Notes: generated by a model from the letters alone, not told the origin. Shown: positions 1-14,258, numbered from the stretch's first letter. The stretch: 64,000 nucleotides of DNA from Panorpa germanica (GCA_963678705.1 OY783205.1:25845034-25909033); one strand, 5' to 3'. Numbers and translations are program-made.

Positions 1-465
1 CAAATGTAACAACTCCTAAAACTGCTGTTAAGATGATCGTAGTCGTATAGCAAATGGCCACCGCGCCACCCTACAATTCGTGAGGTAGAAGTGACTTATC
101 CCTTAAAAAACAACCCCTGAATTATACTGGATGATAAAAACTACTCACCCTTAAATTATGTTTTATGATTCGTGGATTTTATGGTATCAATTTTACTTAT
201 TGTTTGGAAAGGAATTAAATTTATTTTATTACCAGTCTGGAAAGAAAATTGTTTCTTTTTTTTTTGCTTTTGGACCGAAATACTCAATTTTGTTATTAGT
301 TAATCTAAGCATTTATTATTTATTTAGGTGACAATATTTCTAGTTTGTATTTTAAAGGATTTAGGTAAGAACTGAACCGAACTGAACTGAATATATAGAT
401 CCAGTGCCGGGAGTGCATTGAGAGTTCAAAGGGCGTACAGAAACGAATATATATACAGTGTGAGT

Positions 466-472
<7 letters not shown>

Positions 473-534
<62 letters not shown>
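473..534. repeat. (TA)n microsatellite
   Basis: A run of about 31 AT dinucleotides, preceded by a short CACACA stretch. No retroelement LTR abuts this tract, unlike the tracts at 21770 and 61056. Confidence 0.95.
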
Positions 535-536
<2 letters not shown>

Positions 537-540
537 GTTA

Positions 541-3500
541 TATATATCAGTCAAGTAATTTACATAATGGTCATCAGAAAGTAAAGCAATGTCCACACAG
601 CGAACCGCGAATTACATGGTATTATTAGTACAATTGTTCTGATGAAAAAAAAGCATAAAAACCGGCTGTCATTACCATTGAAAGGGTGGTAAAAAGAGGG
701 TGGAAATCGAGAACGAGTAATCGCGGCGGCAATAACATGTTATACGATCAAACTTCAACCGAACTGCGAGCCGACGGTTAACCTAATAAGCGGCAAACAA
801 AAAGTTTCGCTCGCTAAATCACTTTATCTGACAGAGCTGGACTCAATTTTGTATTTAATTTAAAAAAAAAATGTATTAGTGTATTAGAAAATGTATTTGT
901 TTGAAAAATAATTTTACTTTTAGAAACTGGAAGTAATACACTTGGAAAATTTGAATAAAGATAAAGATTGTAACTCTGTGAATAATGACGAAAATAGATC
1001 CAGTATGAATACAGTGTGAGTCACTTTATTTTAGCTTACAGTTATTTAAAAATATAATTATACTATAACATGGTAAAAGTTACTCTTCGAAGCGAATTTG
1101 GCTTGCACGTTTGAAGTGATACATCCAAAGCGTTGGAAACAAGCTATGTGGAGGCTTATCATTACCTTCTGTTGTATAAAAGAGATGATAAGTCTTAAAA
1201 GTGAAGAGGACAAGAAATTTTCACCATGCCAAAGGATTAAGTGTTTAATTAATTACTGTTGTTTCAAGGATTAAAGCGAAAATAATGAACATTTTAATTG
1301 TTAACATCTCTTATAGTTAATATATAAAGTACTTTAGTAATATATACTACAAATTTATAGAAATTAAAAAACAGTTCATAAGAAAACGATAATTTAAAAA
1401 TATTTAAATAAAAATCCTCTCTTTTTATTTTTAATGCAATCCTTTATTACATTTAATTTAATTTTAAAATCCAATACGGTGAAACGTATCCTTTTATTAC
1501 AAAACTTCCAGCGAATGATATATATTCTTGCATAAATGCTTATTTCTTAAAAAGAAATGCAAATAACAAAGAAGATATTTAATTAAATAAATAATAGCTA
1601 TATATTTTCCACTACTAGAAACAAACAAAATAAAGATAATTTTAGTTATTTTTAAAACAAGTAAAGTGAGGCCCTGTTTATGTAGTTTAGTATCCACCCG
1701 CGCTTTATTTGCGGAGCGCTGTACGTAATCTGCTAATGGAAAGCATCATACACCCCTTTCCACCGCCTCCCACTCCTCCCAGTTCGTCTCACTAACCTTA
1801 CGATTGAACTATGTAGTTTCCGTGAACTACCTCTCACCCTGTTTTCGATCTGTGATCGCACGGGGAGGTTAACACTATTAATTGGTCACAATACGTATGT
1901 AAATACAACGTACCACCAATTGTTATTAATCTTCAATGTAAAACTATATAACTGTTTTCTGGAAAACTACTTGATGACATTTTTATTAATTACTATACGT
2001 GATTTAGTTAGCAAGACGTACTTCTTCATATATTTTCCATCAGGATTTTAATATCTAAATGTATACCACTTTACCGCCATCTATGATCACTATTCATAAG
2101 TATAAATCCTTCAATCCTTCTAACGGTAATGCATTTCTATTTCTGTTTCATTCAACAGTATAAATACATTCACAAAGACGAGGATATGCATATTGTATGA
2201 CCGGAAATGTTCGATGGCTTAGTATCCTTCCTCACTTTACTCACTCCCACTTCTGACTTTAGGAATAACATGGACAAGGTGGAGGATAAGGGGTGGTGAT
2301 GTATATAACGGTGTAACAAGGATTGTACTTTATCCTTTCGTCCGTAAGACACCCCTTGAATGCCCTCAGATGCCCAGATACCCTGATACCCAGCTGCCCC
2401 GTTCTTTACCCGTATTATATGACTATCTATTTCTACCCTCTAATATTATGCAGATATTTTTGGTCTCTTTTATTCCGAATCTCTAATAGCAATCTGAGTG
2501 TAAGGGAATATACATAAGTAAAGTGTATACTCTGATACTGATTAATTAATTACCAGACTTAAGTAATTGAAAATATCAACATTTTTTAAATTGTAACCAA
2601 AGTACTCTTCTAGTTAACATTTATTTAAATGTTTATATCAAAATTTGGCAACATAATGTTCAAGTGGGAAATTAATTATGGAATTAGCTTGTTATTTACA
2701 GAATTATACATCTAGTAGCAAGCTAGCAAGTTTGAATATGCAATACGCTACAATTTTGTACCTTGGAAATTACCAAATTTTCATTGTAAGACAAATATCT
2801 ACCTGGATGAATCTGTATACAAATGAAACCAGATAAGCGTGTAAACCATGTTTTAGTTTTTATAAAACTGTACTATACGGGGTGTTTGATAGCAAGGTGC
2901 AAAGCCTTAAGGGGATGATAGTTGACACCATTCAGAACATTTTGAGCCATACATGTCTTAGCTGAAGTCTGACTATTTATTTTTTAGTTTTTTACCCCAT
3001 TACAAATTTGGGCCAATTTCTTAGCCGACAGGTTTAGGTGAACTAAACTACCCTTGCCTTGGTATTTAAAAGTAGTACACTTTAAAAATACTTAAACGTC
3101 ATTTTATAATTAACAGTGTTATTTTTAAATCTAATCCATTTATTTACTAATTCCTGCATAAGCTTTGTATTAGGCATCAAGCGTCGTAAGTTGGTGTCCA
3201 TATTCAACGCTAGGTGGCAGTAGTAGCCATTAACATAGCCCTCGTCCGTCGCCGGTTGTCGGTCGCGTGGGACCCGACACTTGTGATTTAACGATATTCA
3301 GTTTTCAGAGCGACTTGCTCCTGTCAAGCTCCCGGCCCCCACACCACTTGAGATACTTGCCCTTTAAATCATACCCCTGAGCAACTTGCTCCTGTCCACC
3401 CCTACATGCCATATTGTCACGGCCTCGCCGTAAGGGTAAGACATTATCCCGAATTGTTCTCAAATATATACATATCCATATAAAGATATCAAAGTACAGA

Positions 3501-6416
3501 GTGGTAATAGAGTGCTTAGAAATAAAAACATGCGATTTTTAAAGCGGTTTTAAAATTTATGCATACATCCGCTAATTAGATGGGTTGGATTAATTCCATA
3601 ATTATGATTTTAATAAAATTAAAACTTAATATAATGAAGAACATTTCATAACATATTTTAGATTTATATTTGGATCAATATATGGAAACCGTTTAATTAA
3701 TTAATCAACAACTAAGGCAAATGTCAAGTGAATGGTCAAATGTTATTCACGTCAAGTTTGAACTTCATACAACTAATTCTGGTAAATAGTTTGAAGCACG
3801 CAAAGAAAAGGAAACGATTTAACTAGATACAATTGATTTCGATTTGTACAAAAAATAAAACTTAATTTTAAAGAGCGACTGGATTCTATACTTATCTTAT
3901 AATAAAATTGAAATCATTAGTATATCATATAATTTTTACAAGAAACATATTTTGCCAATCTGAATAGCTTTATGAAGATGCTAAAAAGACAATCGATTAA
4001 TATCAGTTCTCATCTGCGGTTTTAGTTATAGCTCCTTAAGTTGACCTTAAGGTACCATCATCATGAGCGGCAGCAACTAATGATCTCATTTTTAATCCTA
4101 TATTATAATGTTCCAAGTGAAATTTTATATGTTTATTTGTTTATATGCTCCAGCAGACTCTAAAACGGCTCCGCGTATTTTCTTGAAATTTTTCTAAGAC
4201 TTTTGGCGTTCTCGGATTTTTTCCTAAATTTTCTGGAAACCCTTAGTTTTGGAAAAACTAAAAAATATTTTTTTACTTTTTGCTCTGTAACTTTTAATTC
4301 GTAAAAGATAGAAAGTTGAAATTTGGCATGTGTATTACGGTCTTCAATGCTAACATTTTTTGAAAATGAGACATCGCTTTGCGGCAGTGATGACCGCTAG
4401 TTGAAATTTATAATAAGCAAAATGGATCCTTGGCAATGATAACTAAGGACCTCATTTTCTACATTTTTGTCTGACGTCACGCGTCGTAAATTGCACAAGT
4501 GTGATACTCATTTGTTTGTTAATATTGTCAAATAAAATAGTAGTGAAACTGCAAAAAATTAAGCATATATTTAGAAGACTTTGTCTCCATTCTGTACAGA
4601 TCTAATACATTGCCTGTTTGCATGTTCGGATTTGGGTGTTAACATCATGAATGCATTAGTCTGTTGTGAATTTTGAGTTCTGAACTTCTCTATCGGTGCT
4701 TAAGGAAAGTTTATGACACAAGTGTCCATTCAAATAAAATACAAATCCAATAGAAAATCTCGCTTAAAGAACAAACTACTCACGAGTGAGAACTTTTATT
4801 TACGATTTTTTTATCCTGTAAAAAAATTAACAGTATTTTTAAAATACGCGAGATGAAATTCACTCAGTGTCATTACTAACTGTTTGAAAAGCCTGAGGCG
4901 TAATTAAAATGTCATGCTCTGTTGTAATTATGTTTTTTATCTAATTGACTCGAAAATATAATCTATTTATTATGTTAAAAAATGAGGCAATTTAAAATAG
5001 AAATTACTTTCTTGCCAAGGTAAAATTAATAATTAAGTCAAATATTATTAGGATCATGTTATACAGTAGTTTAACACATATATGTGTATGTGTGTGAATA
5101 TGCAGTACACACACACACACAGACACATTAGCTATACAGCTTTCGCATTTGTGTATTGCTTTTACTTGTAAGGTAGCCTGGTAGCCGGTCTGCTAGACAT
5201 TCAGAAGGTTCCCATATTGATTTTCACACAGGAGTTGCTTTCATACTCGTAGAACTGTAGAACTCAAGTCTCTACGACTCTACAGCATCTACAAATATAA
5301 CTACAATACCCCAAGTACTGAAAACTGGGACTAGTATGACGAACTTCAGTTGCTAAGTTACGTTGTGACTGTCTGGGAAGAATTCGTTTGGATATGAATA
5401 TATTTTATATGAAATATTTTAATTGTATTTTATTATTATTATATAACAGTGCTAAGAGGACCAATGCCATTTGAAAATGTGGAATACATGTTTAGATTCT
5501 ATGCAAACATATCTATGCTTTAACCAAAGTTAAAACTTTCATCTTAGTCCCAAATTTGAAATAGACCTCTTTAGTACCAAGCTACTCATATATAAAGGTA
5601 GAGAAAAACTAGCTTTATCATTAAGCTAGTCAGCAACATGCTATTTTCTCTAATATTTCTATTTGATTTTAAGAGATTATTAAAATATGTCCCGTTTAGA
5701 CGACGTTTAGTATAAATTGTAAGTGTCTTGCGCGGGGTGTGCCCATCGACTCATCCCACAATTTCAACAGATCCTACGATCTAATTAGGTTGTTAACAGG
5801 TTCTTTCTTATTTAGTCTGCGTACTACCGAATTATTAGACATTCGACAGCTAGCCCAATTGTTTGGATCTAAGCACTATTTCTTCATTAATTGTGGGCCT
5901 TAGGGGGTGGCAAGCAGGGCCTCTCACTCTCAATATTATTTATATTATTGTGAAATACTTCTCAACAGCAAAGTCGGTTAAAGAGTTAAAAAACTATTTA
6001 AGTAACCTCCGAATTTTAGGTTATCCAGAATCATAGCTTCAGCTACTATACTTGTAGAAGCTATATTACATATATCTCGTACCGTGGAGAGTAGACGATA
6101 TTATAAAGTCTAGGATCCTAGAACGTACGGTAGCTAGTGCAGAACAGTCTCGTCTGGGAACCTTTATTTATATATCTGTCTCTTTTACGATTGCAGTTTC
6201 ATTATAGAAAGAAACATTTATTCTCCATTAAATGTACTATTAGAAAGAGATGGACTATTATTTAGTAAGATAGTTTTTAAGATTTTTTGAATATAGTGAA
6301 AATTTTAATTTGTAAAATACCTGACCATCTTATACACAGCTTAAGCCTGTAAACAATCCACGATATTTGTTATTAAGTTCTTATTATTACTTGTTATTGT
6401 ATTTTTAATACAATAA
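541..6416. other. Intergenic, no gene seen
   Basis: AT-rich with only short open frames (66 codons or fewer) that lack recognisable motifs. A GC-richer island at about 3215-3440 holds two near copies of a 17-base segment (3309-3325 and 3380-3396). A (CA)n run lies at about 5101-5120. The segment from about 2879 to 3050 reads like the end of a dispersed element, but no partner copy or terminal repeat is visible here. Confidence 0.6.
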
Positions 6417-6900
6417 AAAAAATTAAACTTCAATTTGAGAAGACCAAGTTTTCATTAACAAAAGTCAGGTAAAAAGAAGTTATTATTATATGTTACATCC
6501 AAATTTAAGTAAGAAAAGATAGTTTAGAAATGAGTCCCCCAAATTTATATCAACTATAATCAGAATCAAAAGTAATCATTGTAAAACTCCAGCTCACCTG
6601 TACAAAATTAATATTAAATCCGACGATAGATGTCAATGTGGTGGAAGGAACTTTAGATCATATTATATTTGAATGCATAAATTATAGTTTAGAAAGATCA
6701 AAATTCAATAGTGAAATATTAGATGTGGTTAAAACTGTTCCTATTAATACTAAATTTTTGTTAAGTGATTCAAAATTAATTAGTGAATTATTTAAATAAT
6801 TAGAAATTTGTAAAATAGAATTATAAAATGTGAAATATGTAAAAAAAATTTTTAATATTGAACACCTGCTCATAATTATCGGTTGGCAACGGGGTAAACG
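6417..6900 (+). pseudogene. LINE ORF2 C-terminal remnant
   Basis: Decayed 3' end of a non-LTR retrotransposon. Read with frame changes, the plus strand gives a Cys-rich tail (DDRCQCG, then DHIIFEC), the CxC...H...C arrangement found after the RT domain in many jockey-superfamily LINEs. It is followed by about 40 more open codons and a stop near 6798. A second copy lies at 50040-50355 on the same strand; the two differ by small indels around the Cys motif, so neither frame is intact. RT and endonuclease parts are absent, consistent with 5' truncation during target-primed reverse transcription. The clade assignment is an inference. Confidence 0.7.
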
Positions 6901-7455
6901 CTAGTAATATAATAATATTGCTGCAACTTAGAATAAGTGTTAATTATTGTATCGTATCGATCACAGAATGTCTTTATTACGTAAATGTAAACCTAACTAA
7001 AATATTTGACAAGTGGTTGAAGAACAAATGTATAAATTAGAGATTTAACATCATCAACAGACCATGAACGATGGTACGATGGTACGATGAATGATAGACC
7101 ATTGTACGATCTACTCAATGTGAGAGATTTGCGTATATTTGGTTGTGAAAATGGCCACACACGCCATAACATGGTCTGGTTAAAACAAAAAAAAAACCTG
7201 CTTCTAAAACAGCGGTTACACACCATGATACATTTTAAATGAGCACCAAAAGCCCCCCAATACTAACACCATCATGGACACTAGTAACCAACAACCCAAC
7301 AACCAGCAGCGACACCGGACTCAAAGCTTTTGTTTCATGAACACTCAACCCAGCGACTTTGTTCACTCAAAAATTATTTAAACTGTTTTGTAATTGACTT
7401 AAGTTCAGCTCTATATTTCTAAGCATTAGAAGGTCAGAAAACGTATAAATATAAG

Positions 7456-8117
7456 ATTTCAATTTTATTTATATTAATGTACAACATATTAAATTTATTG
7501 TGTGAAAATTTGAAATCGATTGGACTAAAACTGTCGGAGATATAGAGTTTTAAGTCTTCACCTCTCTCGTCTATTTTCGAGTCACTTTGAAACTTTTAAA
7601 TGCGGTTTCCCACACTTAGGATTTCAGAGTCGGTGCCCTCTCTAGCTCAAAATCTGCTGGACCGATTCTTTTGAAATTTTGCACACTCTTTCTTTGCATA
7701 AATGCCGAGGTAACGCTGTCGAGTTTTTTTTAATTTTAACGTATTTTAAAATAACAAAGTTTCTGATTTTCTTCATGAAATATCGGTATTTTGACTTTTA
7801 AGTGCTGTAAAAAATTGAAATATCAATAAAAAAAAATCGACAGAGTTACCTGCGGAAACTTATCAACTAATGAAATCATTTTAGTTTTTCGAATTCAGAA
7901 AATCCAGTGATGAGTTATGAGTGGCACTGCAATGTTACTTTTTCAGTTTGTGACGTCTGCGGAGATTCGCTGTCAATGCCTCATTTCTTGACATTTATTT
8001 ATGAAAATTTCACAAAGTATTCCTTAAATGTTATTTTATCATGTAGTAATTATAGAAATAATTATATATTAACTGTGTTGTCAAAAAGCAATAACGAAAA
8101 TATGCTTCTTTTGAATG
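7456..8117 (+). repeat. Interspersed repeat family A, copy 1
   Basis: About 660 bp shared with 48336-48983 (same strand) and 55152-55805 (opposite strand). Every copy contains an inverted-repeat pair of about 17 bases around the core AACGCTGTCGAG / CTCGACAGCGTTA, spaced about 120 bp apart. Each also contains a segment that can read CDVCGDSL. Single-base differences in T runs put that peptide in different frames among copies, so it is probably not a maintained gene. No terminal inverted repeat or target duplication was found, so the class is unknown. Confidence 0.75.
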
Positions 8118-8138
8118 AAATTCACCATCGTAACACAG

Positions 8139-8213
8139 ATTTATACGGTTGTTATAACCTCTTTCAAGCATGAATCGTCGTCGAACTCTCCTAATTTGAA
8201 CTATACCTATGAT
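8139..8213. repeat. MITE family 2, solo end
   Basis: About 75 bp resembling one end of the elements at 16927-17143 and 59621-59833, with the shared TTATAACCTCTT block and the CGAACT...GAACTATA terminus. It directly follows the repeat family A copy. Confidence 0.5.
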
Positions 8214-9169
8214 TTAGCTTCGAATATGCTCTACCTACCAACCAACTAGTACATTTAGTTTATAGTTATACCTTAATAAGAGTAATCTATAAACCTCGTC
8301 GTCTAATTCGGTAATTTGTTACAATCTCTATTACGCAGTAGAGTAGTTAGGCAGGTTCTGGTTCACGTTCTGACTCCTAGGGGTAGTTAGATAGTCGTAG
8401 TTAGGTAGTGCATTGTACAGATTCCCATATATTAACGAGAGCATTCAAACACGTCCGTTAATTAACGTATCTAGTACACGGGCAGTTAATTCCGTTGCGC
8501 CGGGATGTTTGGAAGAGGAATGGGCAAAAGGGAAAGGTGCAGGGTACCCAATGGTGGTGGGAGAGAGAAAGAAAATACTGGTATGGTCTGGGTCCGTCCC
8601 AGGGACCACACAGCTGGTATGGATAGGGTACAGGATTTAACATATGAAGGACTGTGTAAAATAATAGGATTTCTAGTTAAATCATAGCTCATGAGGTTTA
8701 GAATAGCCAAAATGTTTGTTGATAAATAACGAAATATACCACCCGGAACATTTTAGGTTAGGTAAAGGATAAAGGATTGCAATAAAAATACAATCGGAAA
8801 GTAATTTGTTAAGAATAAATTTATTTTAATAATAACAACTATAACACAGTGGCAAGTAGGGCAACCATCCGGGGCCTCGCTCTTGTATGGGCCTCGCATT
8901 CTCGCGCAACAACCCAAGTATAAAAATTCATTACTATATATGTATATGAATCTCGCGCATCGCTCTTTAGAAATCCCACTAGAATCACTGCGTATATCAT
9001 TTAAGGCATTCATGTACCTTAATTTATCATCATTAATATTTGTCGTCGTATGTGTGTCGTTATAAAACTTCCAATATAAAATTTTATTTCTCGTCAATTA
9101 TCATCAAAAACACTTACTTACAATTTACATAAATTATACAAAGAACAAGTGTAAAGCAGAGTAAAGCAC
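8214..9169. other. Intergenic, no gene seen
   Basis: A GC-richer patch at 8413-8640 is open in several overlapping frames on both strands (60-75 codons each). None has a motif, and competing frames of similar length argue against coding. Confidence 0.5.
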
Positions 9170-9260
9170 TTGCTTGACAAGTCCGTACTCTCCACTGTCC
9201 ATTTTCATATACTGCTCCATAAATTTTTCGCACTTTCCTTATTAAGGAGTATTCAAATTT
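9170..9260 (-). pseudogene. LINE fragment
   Basis: About 75 bp closely matching the minus-strand LINE remnant near 26020-26080: the bases of AAATTTATGGAGCAGT and the following GTCAGTGGAGA-like block. Too short for its own frame, and probably a 5'-truncated relic of the same family. Confidence 0.5.
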
Positions 9261-12173
9261 ATTTATATATAAATAATTTAAAAAATATGAATATTGATTT
9301 CTGATTACACTCAAAATATTTCTATTACCCCATGGAGGGTAATTTACCCCAGACTTTTCATCAGATTCATCAAAACTTTTTAAGGACAATATATCTTATT
9401 AAAATTAACTATACAAACTTGAAGAAAAATCGTGTCTATATCTATCTCTTTCTCTCTCAATAGACTTACAAAGTAAAAGCACATAAGTATATTATAAATT
9501 CTATTCATAATTCTAACAAGTAACAATCTTCATTCACCATAACCTATTTCAATTAATCCTATTATGATTTATCGTCCTTTTCCCATTTTAATATCCATGT
9601 ATTTCCTCTTCAGAACAATATTCCCATCTGGTGAGGAATTCACTTCAGCTTCTATATTAAGTAGACCTGTACTATACTACTACAAGTACTTTGAAATAGA
9701 AAGGGATAAAAGATATATATAAAACAATATATTAAAATGAGATAGATATATAAAGAAAAGCCTTTTCTGAATACATAACTTGTACGTTCCATCAAACAGC
9801 ATCTAGCGGCTACAAAGTGCACTAATTAATAACAGGTTATTGCTTGTTCTTCTCATTTCTCTTCGCTTAACCATCTCTCATTCCACTTCCCTATCTTTCT
9901 CTCTCTCTATACCCCTTTTCTCACACGGAAAGCTACACATCAAGTGGATGTAGAGGCCATTCTCTTGGCGAAGAGAATAATGGTTCAAGTTCTATTTAAC
10001 TGATGTTTTCAAATTGCTTTAAGTTTAAAGATTTTCTGAAGTTTAAATAATTGTGTCTATTTTGAAAGTACATGGTTTTCTGTTGTTTATTAATGAAGGA
10101 CGAAAGGAAAAGGGTTACCAGATTGTTTACGATGGTATTGCCAGATTTATATGAAGACCCCCACAAAATTATCTTTCTAGAAGGCTGGAAGTAGTTATAT
10201 GTAGATAGACTCATGATAGGTCATACAAACTTACTCATACTTATTTATTCAAACGAGAACCATAACTAATATGTGAACAATGTAACAACCAACTAACAGT
10301 AAAGCATGATCAAGACAAGATTGTGACATGTCTGAGTAATATAGGCAGATATTTGAAAGCAGGGAAAGTCTGAAAAGCGTTATTGACTTTATCAATAAAA
10401 CTAACTTAATCTCTTTATTTTAAGTACCCATACTGTGTCTATAAGTTGTAAATTATGTTTTGTAAATGTTTATAAATGTATATATTGTTTTAAGTGCTAA
10501 TAACTGTTGAAGTTGATTTTCTAATTTTAGTGTGACTATTTTTGTATGTAACAATTTTAAAATACTTGTAGAAGATTGATTAGTGTCACTTTAATAAAAT
10601 AAATACGTTATTATTGAGTTGCTTATAACGTTATTATTATAAAATTTACAACAAAAAGTAATTAATAGAAGTTACAGATAATTTTATTATCTACCAAAAA
10701 GATTTTCACAAAATTTTGAGAGGGCCCAGTAAACAATTTGGTGAAGTGCCCTATTTAGTGACGTTTCTATCACAATTTCACTTCAATTATATAGTTCGCA
10801 TCAACATCTTATCTTCATTTGTATTCCGACAGGTAGAGTAATTTCGCCATCTGTAGCCGATAAAGTAGACATTTTATGAACTCTTTTATGACAAAAAAAT
10901 CATGACGCATCTTCAATATGATGTCAAAGTGACTCCAAAATGTTTACTGGGGGTTATAGTTTGCAAGATATAACAACTGATTATTTTAACGTGGCTGTGA
11001 ACGGGGTGCTCTCTCTCTACCTCGAAACTTTAAATTTAAATTCAGATTTGACTCTATTACATGTTGAAAAAAGAAAATTGCTGTCTGCACAAAATATACG
11101 GTCGGATGACGGTATTCTCTGGTTATATGACAATTCTCGTAATCCTTTCTTTCATAAACTTTATGACAGGTTTAATCCTTATTTTCTCTAGACTCTACAA
11201 TGTGTGACAAGACGTGACAATAAGTACGTTAAAAATCATGCAATTTGTGTGACGTAATTTATAGAGGAAATTCAAAAGAGAAACTTAATACTGAATTACT
11301 GTAAGAAACGCAAACTTTCTTCTGTGACTAAAACATTCAGATGAGAATGATAATTTAGTATTACACATACACACGCTGTATGTGCGTGTGTATGTGTGTG
11401 TGTGTTCGGTAATCCGTCGTTCCATACACCATGTCCAACGATAAATGGTTATATCAAACACTAGTTTTGCGTCTGATTCGATTCGTGACTTTATTCGGAT
11501 TGAGCCAATCTGGACAGGATGAGTTGTGCTAAACATGCGAGTAGAGTTGCTCTAAATGGCGATGGAGACGATGGAGGAGAGGCTGGAGGATGGAGAGAAC
11601 CTGACCTGACTGGATGCTGTACATGAGTTGGTCAGTCTCTATAATCACCACCACATCCTACACGTACTGTAACAGTCCCTCCCCCCTGCCCCCACCTTAC
11701 TATCTATCACACACCAATTAAATGATACACCAGGATGGAGTGTGAAATTCATAAAGCACAACTCTCACTCACTGTTTTTAGTTTTAATTTAATGTTTTAA
11801 CCTTAAATGTAATTTTGAATATATACGTCTATAATATACATTATTTTGTATTAATTACTATCTTTATTAATTATAAATTATTGTATTTAATAAAATTAAT
11901 TTAATTTTTTTATATTTCACAAGCTGAACTTACATTTTACCTGTTATTACAGGGCATAACGTTTATGAAAATAAAGGAATCTGTTTATTTTAAAGATTTC
12001 TATTTATGTTGTAATTCCAGAATATACTCGTATTGTTCCTGACCTTATTGTTACAATTGGATTTCACTTTATGACCCTAAAGGGATGTCTTTATCAGCAT
12101 TGTTCGATTTTGTCTACTTTAAAATAAGGTTGTATTCGAAATTTTTTATTTAGATACTTTCAATTAACTAAAA
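9261..12173. other. Intergenic, no gene seen
   Basis: AT-rich. An 83-codon open frame at 10940-11191 has no motif or splice context. An alternating purine-pyrimidine run of TG/CA type lies at about 11365-11405 and is partly palindromic. A short CT-rich run lies near 9895. Confidence 0.5.
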
Positions 12174-12420
12174 AAAAACTAGGAAAGAGAAGGAATGGCA
12201 GAGTAGAAACAGGAGGGACAGTAGCAGGAGAAGCGAAGCAGAAGCAGTAGCAGTTTTGTTTTTATTTTTATAAGGAATTTTATATATTTTTTTTTTCATT
12301 TGAAAAAAATGAGAATGTTTAGATGTAATAAGGATCAAAATTGAATTAAGCACAATGACATGTATATAAATGAGTTAAGGCACAAGAATGTAGTGCCAAA
12401 TGGCAAAAACATTAAAAAAT
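12174..12420 (+). pseudogene. LINE 3' end: ORF tail and 3' UTR
   Basis: The plus strand carries the last ~30 codons of a LINE ORF (…KEWQSRNRR…AVAVLFLFL then stop near 12270). This is almost the same C-terminus as the minus-strand remnant at 25521-26130. Downstream, a 3' UTR block (GATCAAAATTGAATTAA; AAGAATGTAGTG; ATGGCAAAA) recurs at 57190-57245 and, in reverse, at 21640-21776. The copy is 5' truncated. The family is inferred to be a jockey-superfamily or R1-like LINE because its tail resembles insect elements of that kind. Confidence 0.7.
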
Positions 12421-13789
12421 AACATAATAACTAAATTTTTATAATATTAATATGAGTAAAAAGCATCTACTCTATTTAAAAAGGACTTACAAAAATTAAA
12501 ATTTTGTTTTATTACACAAGAAATATATTTTTGCTACAGAAGCTAATGTGATCTTTTGATATTTTCTAGCTTTTCTAAATATTATTAAAATATGTCAACA
12601 GCCAACTAGGTTGTGACATAAAATATGAACTTAGGACGCTGATCAGGTTCAATTGCGCTGAAATTTAACTCTAAATAACGGATATTTAAAGCTTTCGTCG
12701 CTTTCTTACATATGTTTTCCTATATCATGCAGTAAATCAATAAAAGGGACAGTGTTAGCAGAATTAAGGGATTATGTTTTATATATTATGAAAAACCTTT
12801 ATAGTTAAGGAATTCTGCATCGAACAAATATTTAATATCTCAAATATCATTAAGTTGCTCGCATAAGGATCAGCAGTATAGAACATCGGTTCTGAATGAA
12901 CTAAATTATCAATTTCTAATAATAGTGCGCTTAAAAATAGTTACAACAGTACAAATAACACAATATATAATTCACTTGATTATATAAATTGTATTATTAA
13001 AAAATCATCATTTATATTTAGCACATATATTAAGCACGTTAAAATATATTTTCGAAATAGCTTTTAATATTAAAACACTTCCATTTTATACGTAACATCT
13101 CCTGCATAATCTTATAAGGGTAGTTATTTTAGAAGCGGACATACTTGACCGGTGTCCGAAATGCCAATAGTCTTTCGTGTTTCATGATGATCTTTTATCA
13201 ACCCTTAAGATCCATCCCTCTGTTCGTAACCTCACATAATCACCGTTCTTTATAGTTTCTCCTTTAGAAATGTCTTACCCTCATATTTTAGGACTTTGGC
13301 ATATCCGGCATCCGGCTTGACCACTCTTTGACTAGAATGTGTAGGACACCTCAACTAAAATTAAAGAGAAGTTCACAATATCGTGCCGTGGGTCCTTAAC
13401 AGAAATAATTTGGTTTCTTAATAACAGAAGAATCTGTCATGAGCTACTCTGAGGGGCCGCAGAAAATGAGGTCCCAATGGCTGAATTTGTCAAATGAAAT
13501 ATTTATATATTCTAAAAATAATTGTCAAATGTTTATATGTATTTTGTTGAAAAGTTTGAATAAACTATTTAATTTATTATATTAGAAAACAATAAGAGAA
13601 AACGTGCGTTCGTTTAGCCTTCGAAATCCACATAACCTCTTCAAGGAGGTGCATCTACTCAATGTTCGTAGAAAAACGATAGAGGAAGATTCTGAGTTCA
13701 TTGACAAAGGTGTAGAACAAACTTAGACGCTTTAAGTTTTTCTTTAAACAGTAAACTCTTTCTGCGTAATTTTTTTCGTGGCAGGGGAT
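12421..13789. other. Intergenic, no gene seen
   Basis: AT-rich sequence with no open frame or repeat partner noticed in this window. Confidence 0.5.
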
Positions 13790-14258
13790 TTTTTCTATTG
13801 ACTATAATACTACAACTAATACACTTATCTAGTAGCTTACTTTTCAATAATTACACGGTGTGGTAGATATTGCTCCAATAAACAATTCTACATGATTAGG
13901 TTACTAGGTCCGAGGGTTTAGTCCTGCGAAGTCTTCGAGAATCATTACTACCAAGCAACATTTGCTTCACGGCGATGGTTTCTTGGTTACGAAGTCTCAA
14001 CTCGTGCTTCACTGCTATAGATTTAGTTTCTTCTCCGACTGTGTTGATCTTCAGGTCTCTATGTATGTCGTCATTGCAGATATACCACGGTGCATTAACT
14101 ATTCCTGGCAGAACTTTATTTTGGAACGTTTGTATTTCTTGGTGCAACCCCAGAGTTGCACTCCATACGTCCACACTGGCTTTACCACTTGTTTATATAT
14201 AAGCAGCTCTCAATGTTTAGTTCAGAGCGTCGCCTAATTAGCCAATATATATTCCTGT
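13790..14258 (-). pseudogene. LINE ORF2 C-terminal fragment (jockey type)
   Basis: Minus-strand translation gives, in order, YWLIRRRSELNIES, KPVWTYGVQLWG, then FQNKVLPGIVNAPWY and IHRDL, ending with LRRTKPSDL near 13896. These are the conserved blocks after the RT catalytic core in jockey-clade LINE ORF2 proteins (family knowledge). A frameshift separates the KPVWTYG block from the FQNKVLP block, so the copy is broken. A second copy of the same stretch lies at 59855-60228. Both copies start at the same base of the family, just before the TTCCTGT block. In this copy the adjoining sequence on the plus strand is the preceding part of the same ORF in inverted orientation. Confidence 0.8.

Noticed and set aside
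7907..8173. Possible small Cys-containing protein (CDVCGDSL) in repeat family A
   Set aside because: The three copies disagree in frame because of T-run indels, and the motif lies inside a dispersed repeat.
8413..8710. Cluster of overlapping 60-75-codon frames on both strands
   Set aside because: Higher GC lowers stop frequency; no frame is better than the others and none has a motif.
10940..11191. 83-codon open frame
   Set aside because: No recognisable domain, no splice context and no second copy.
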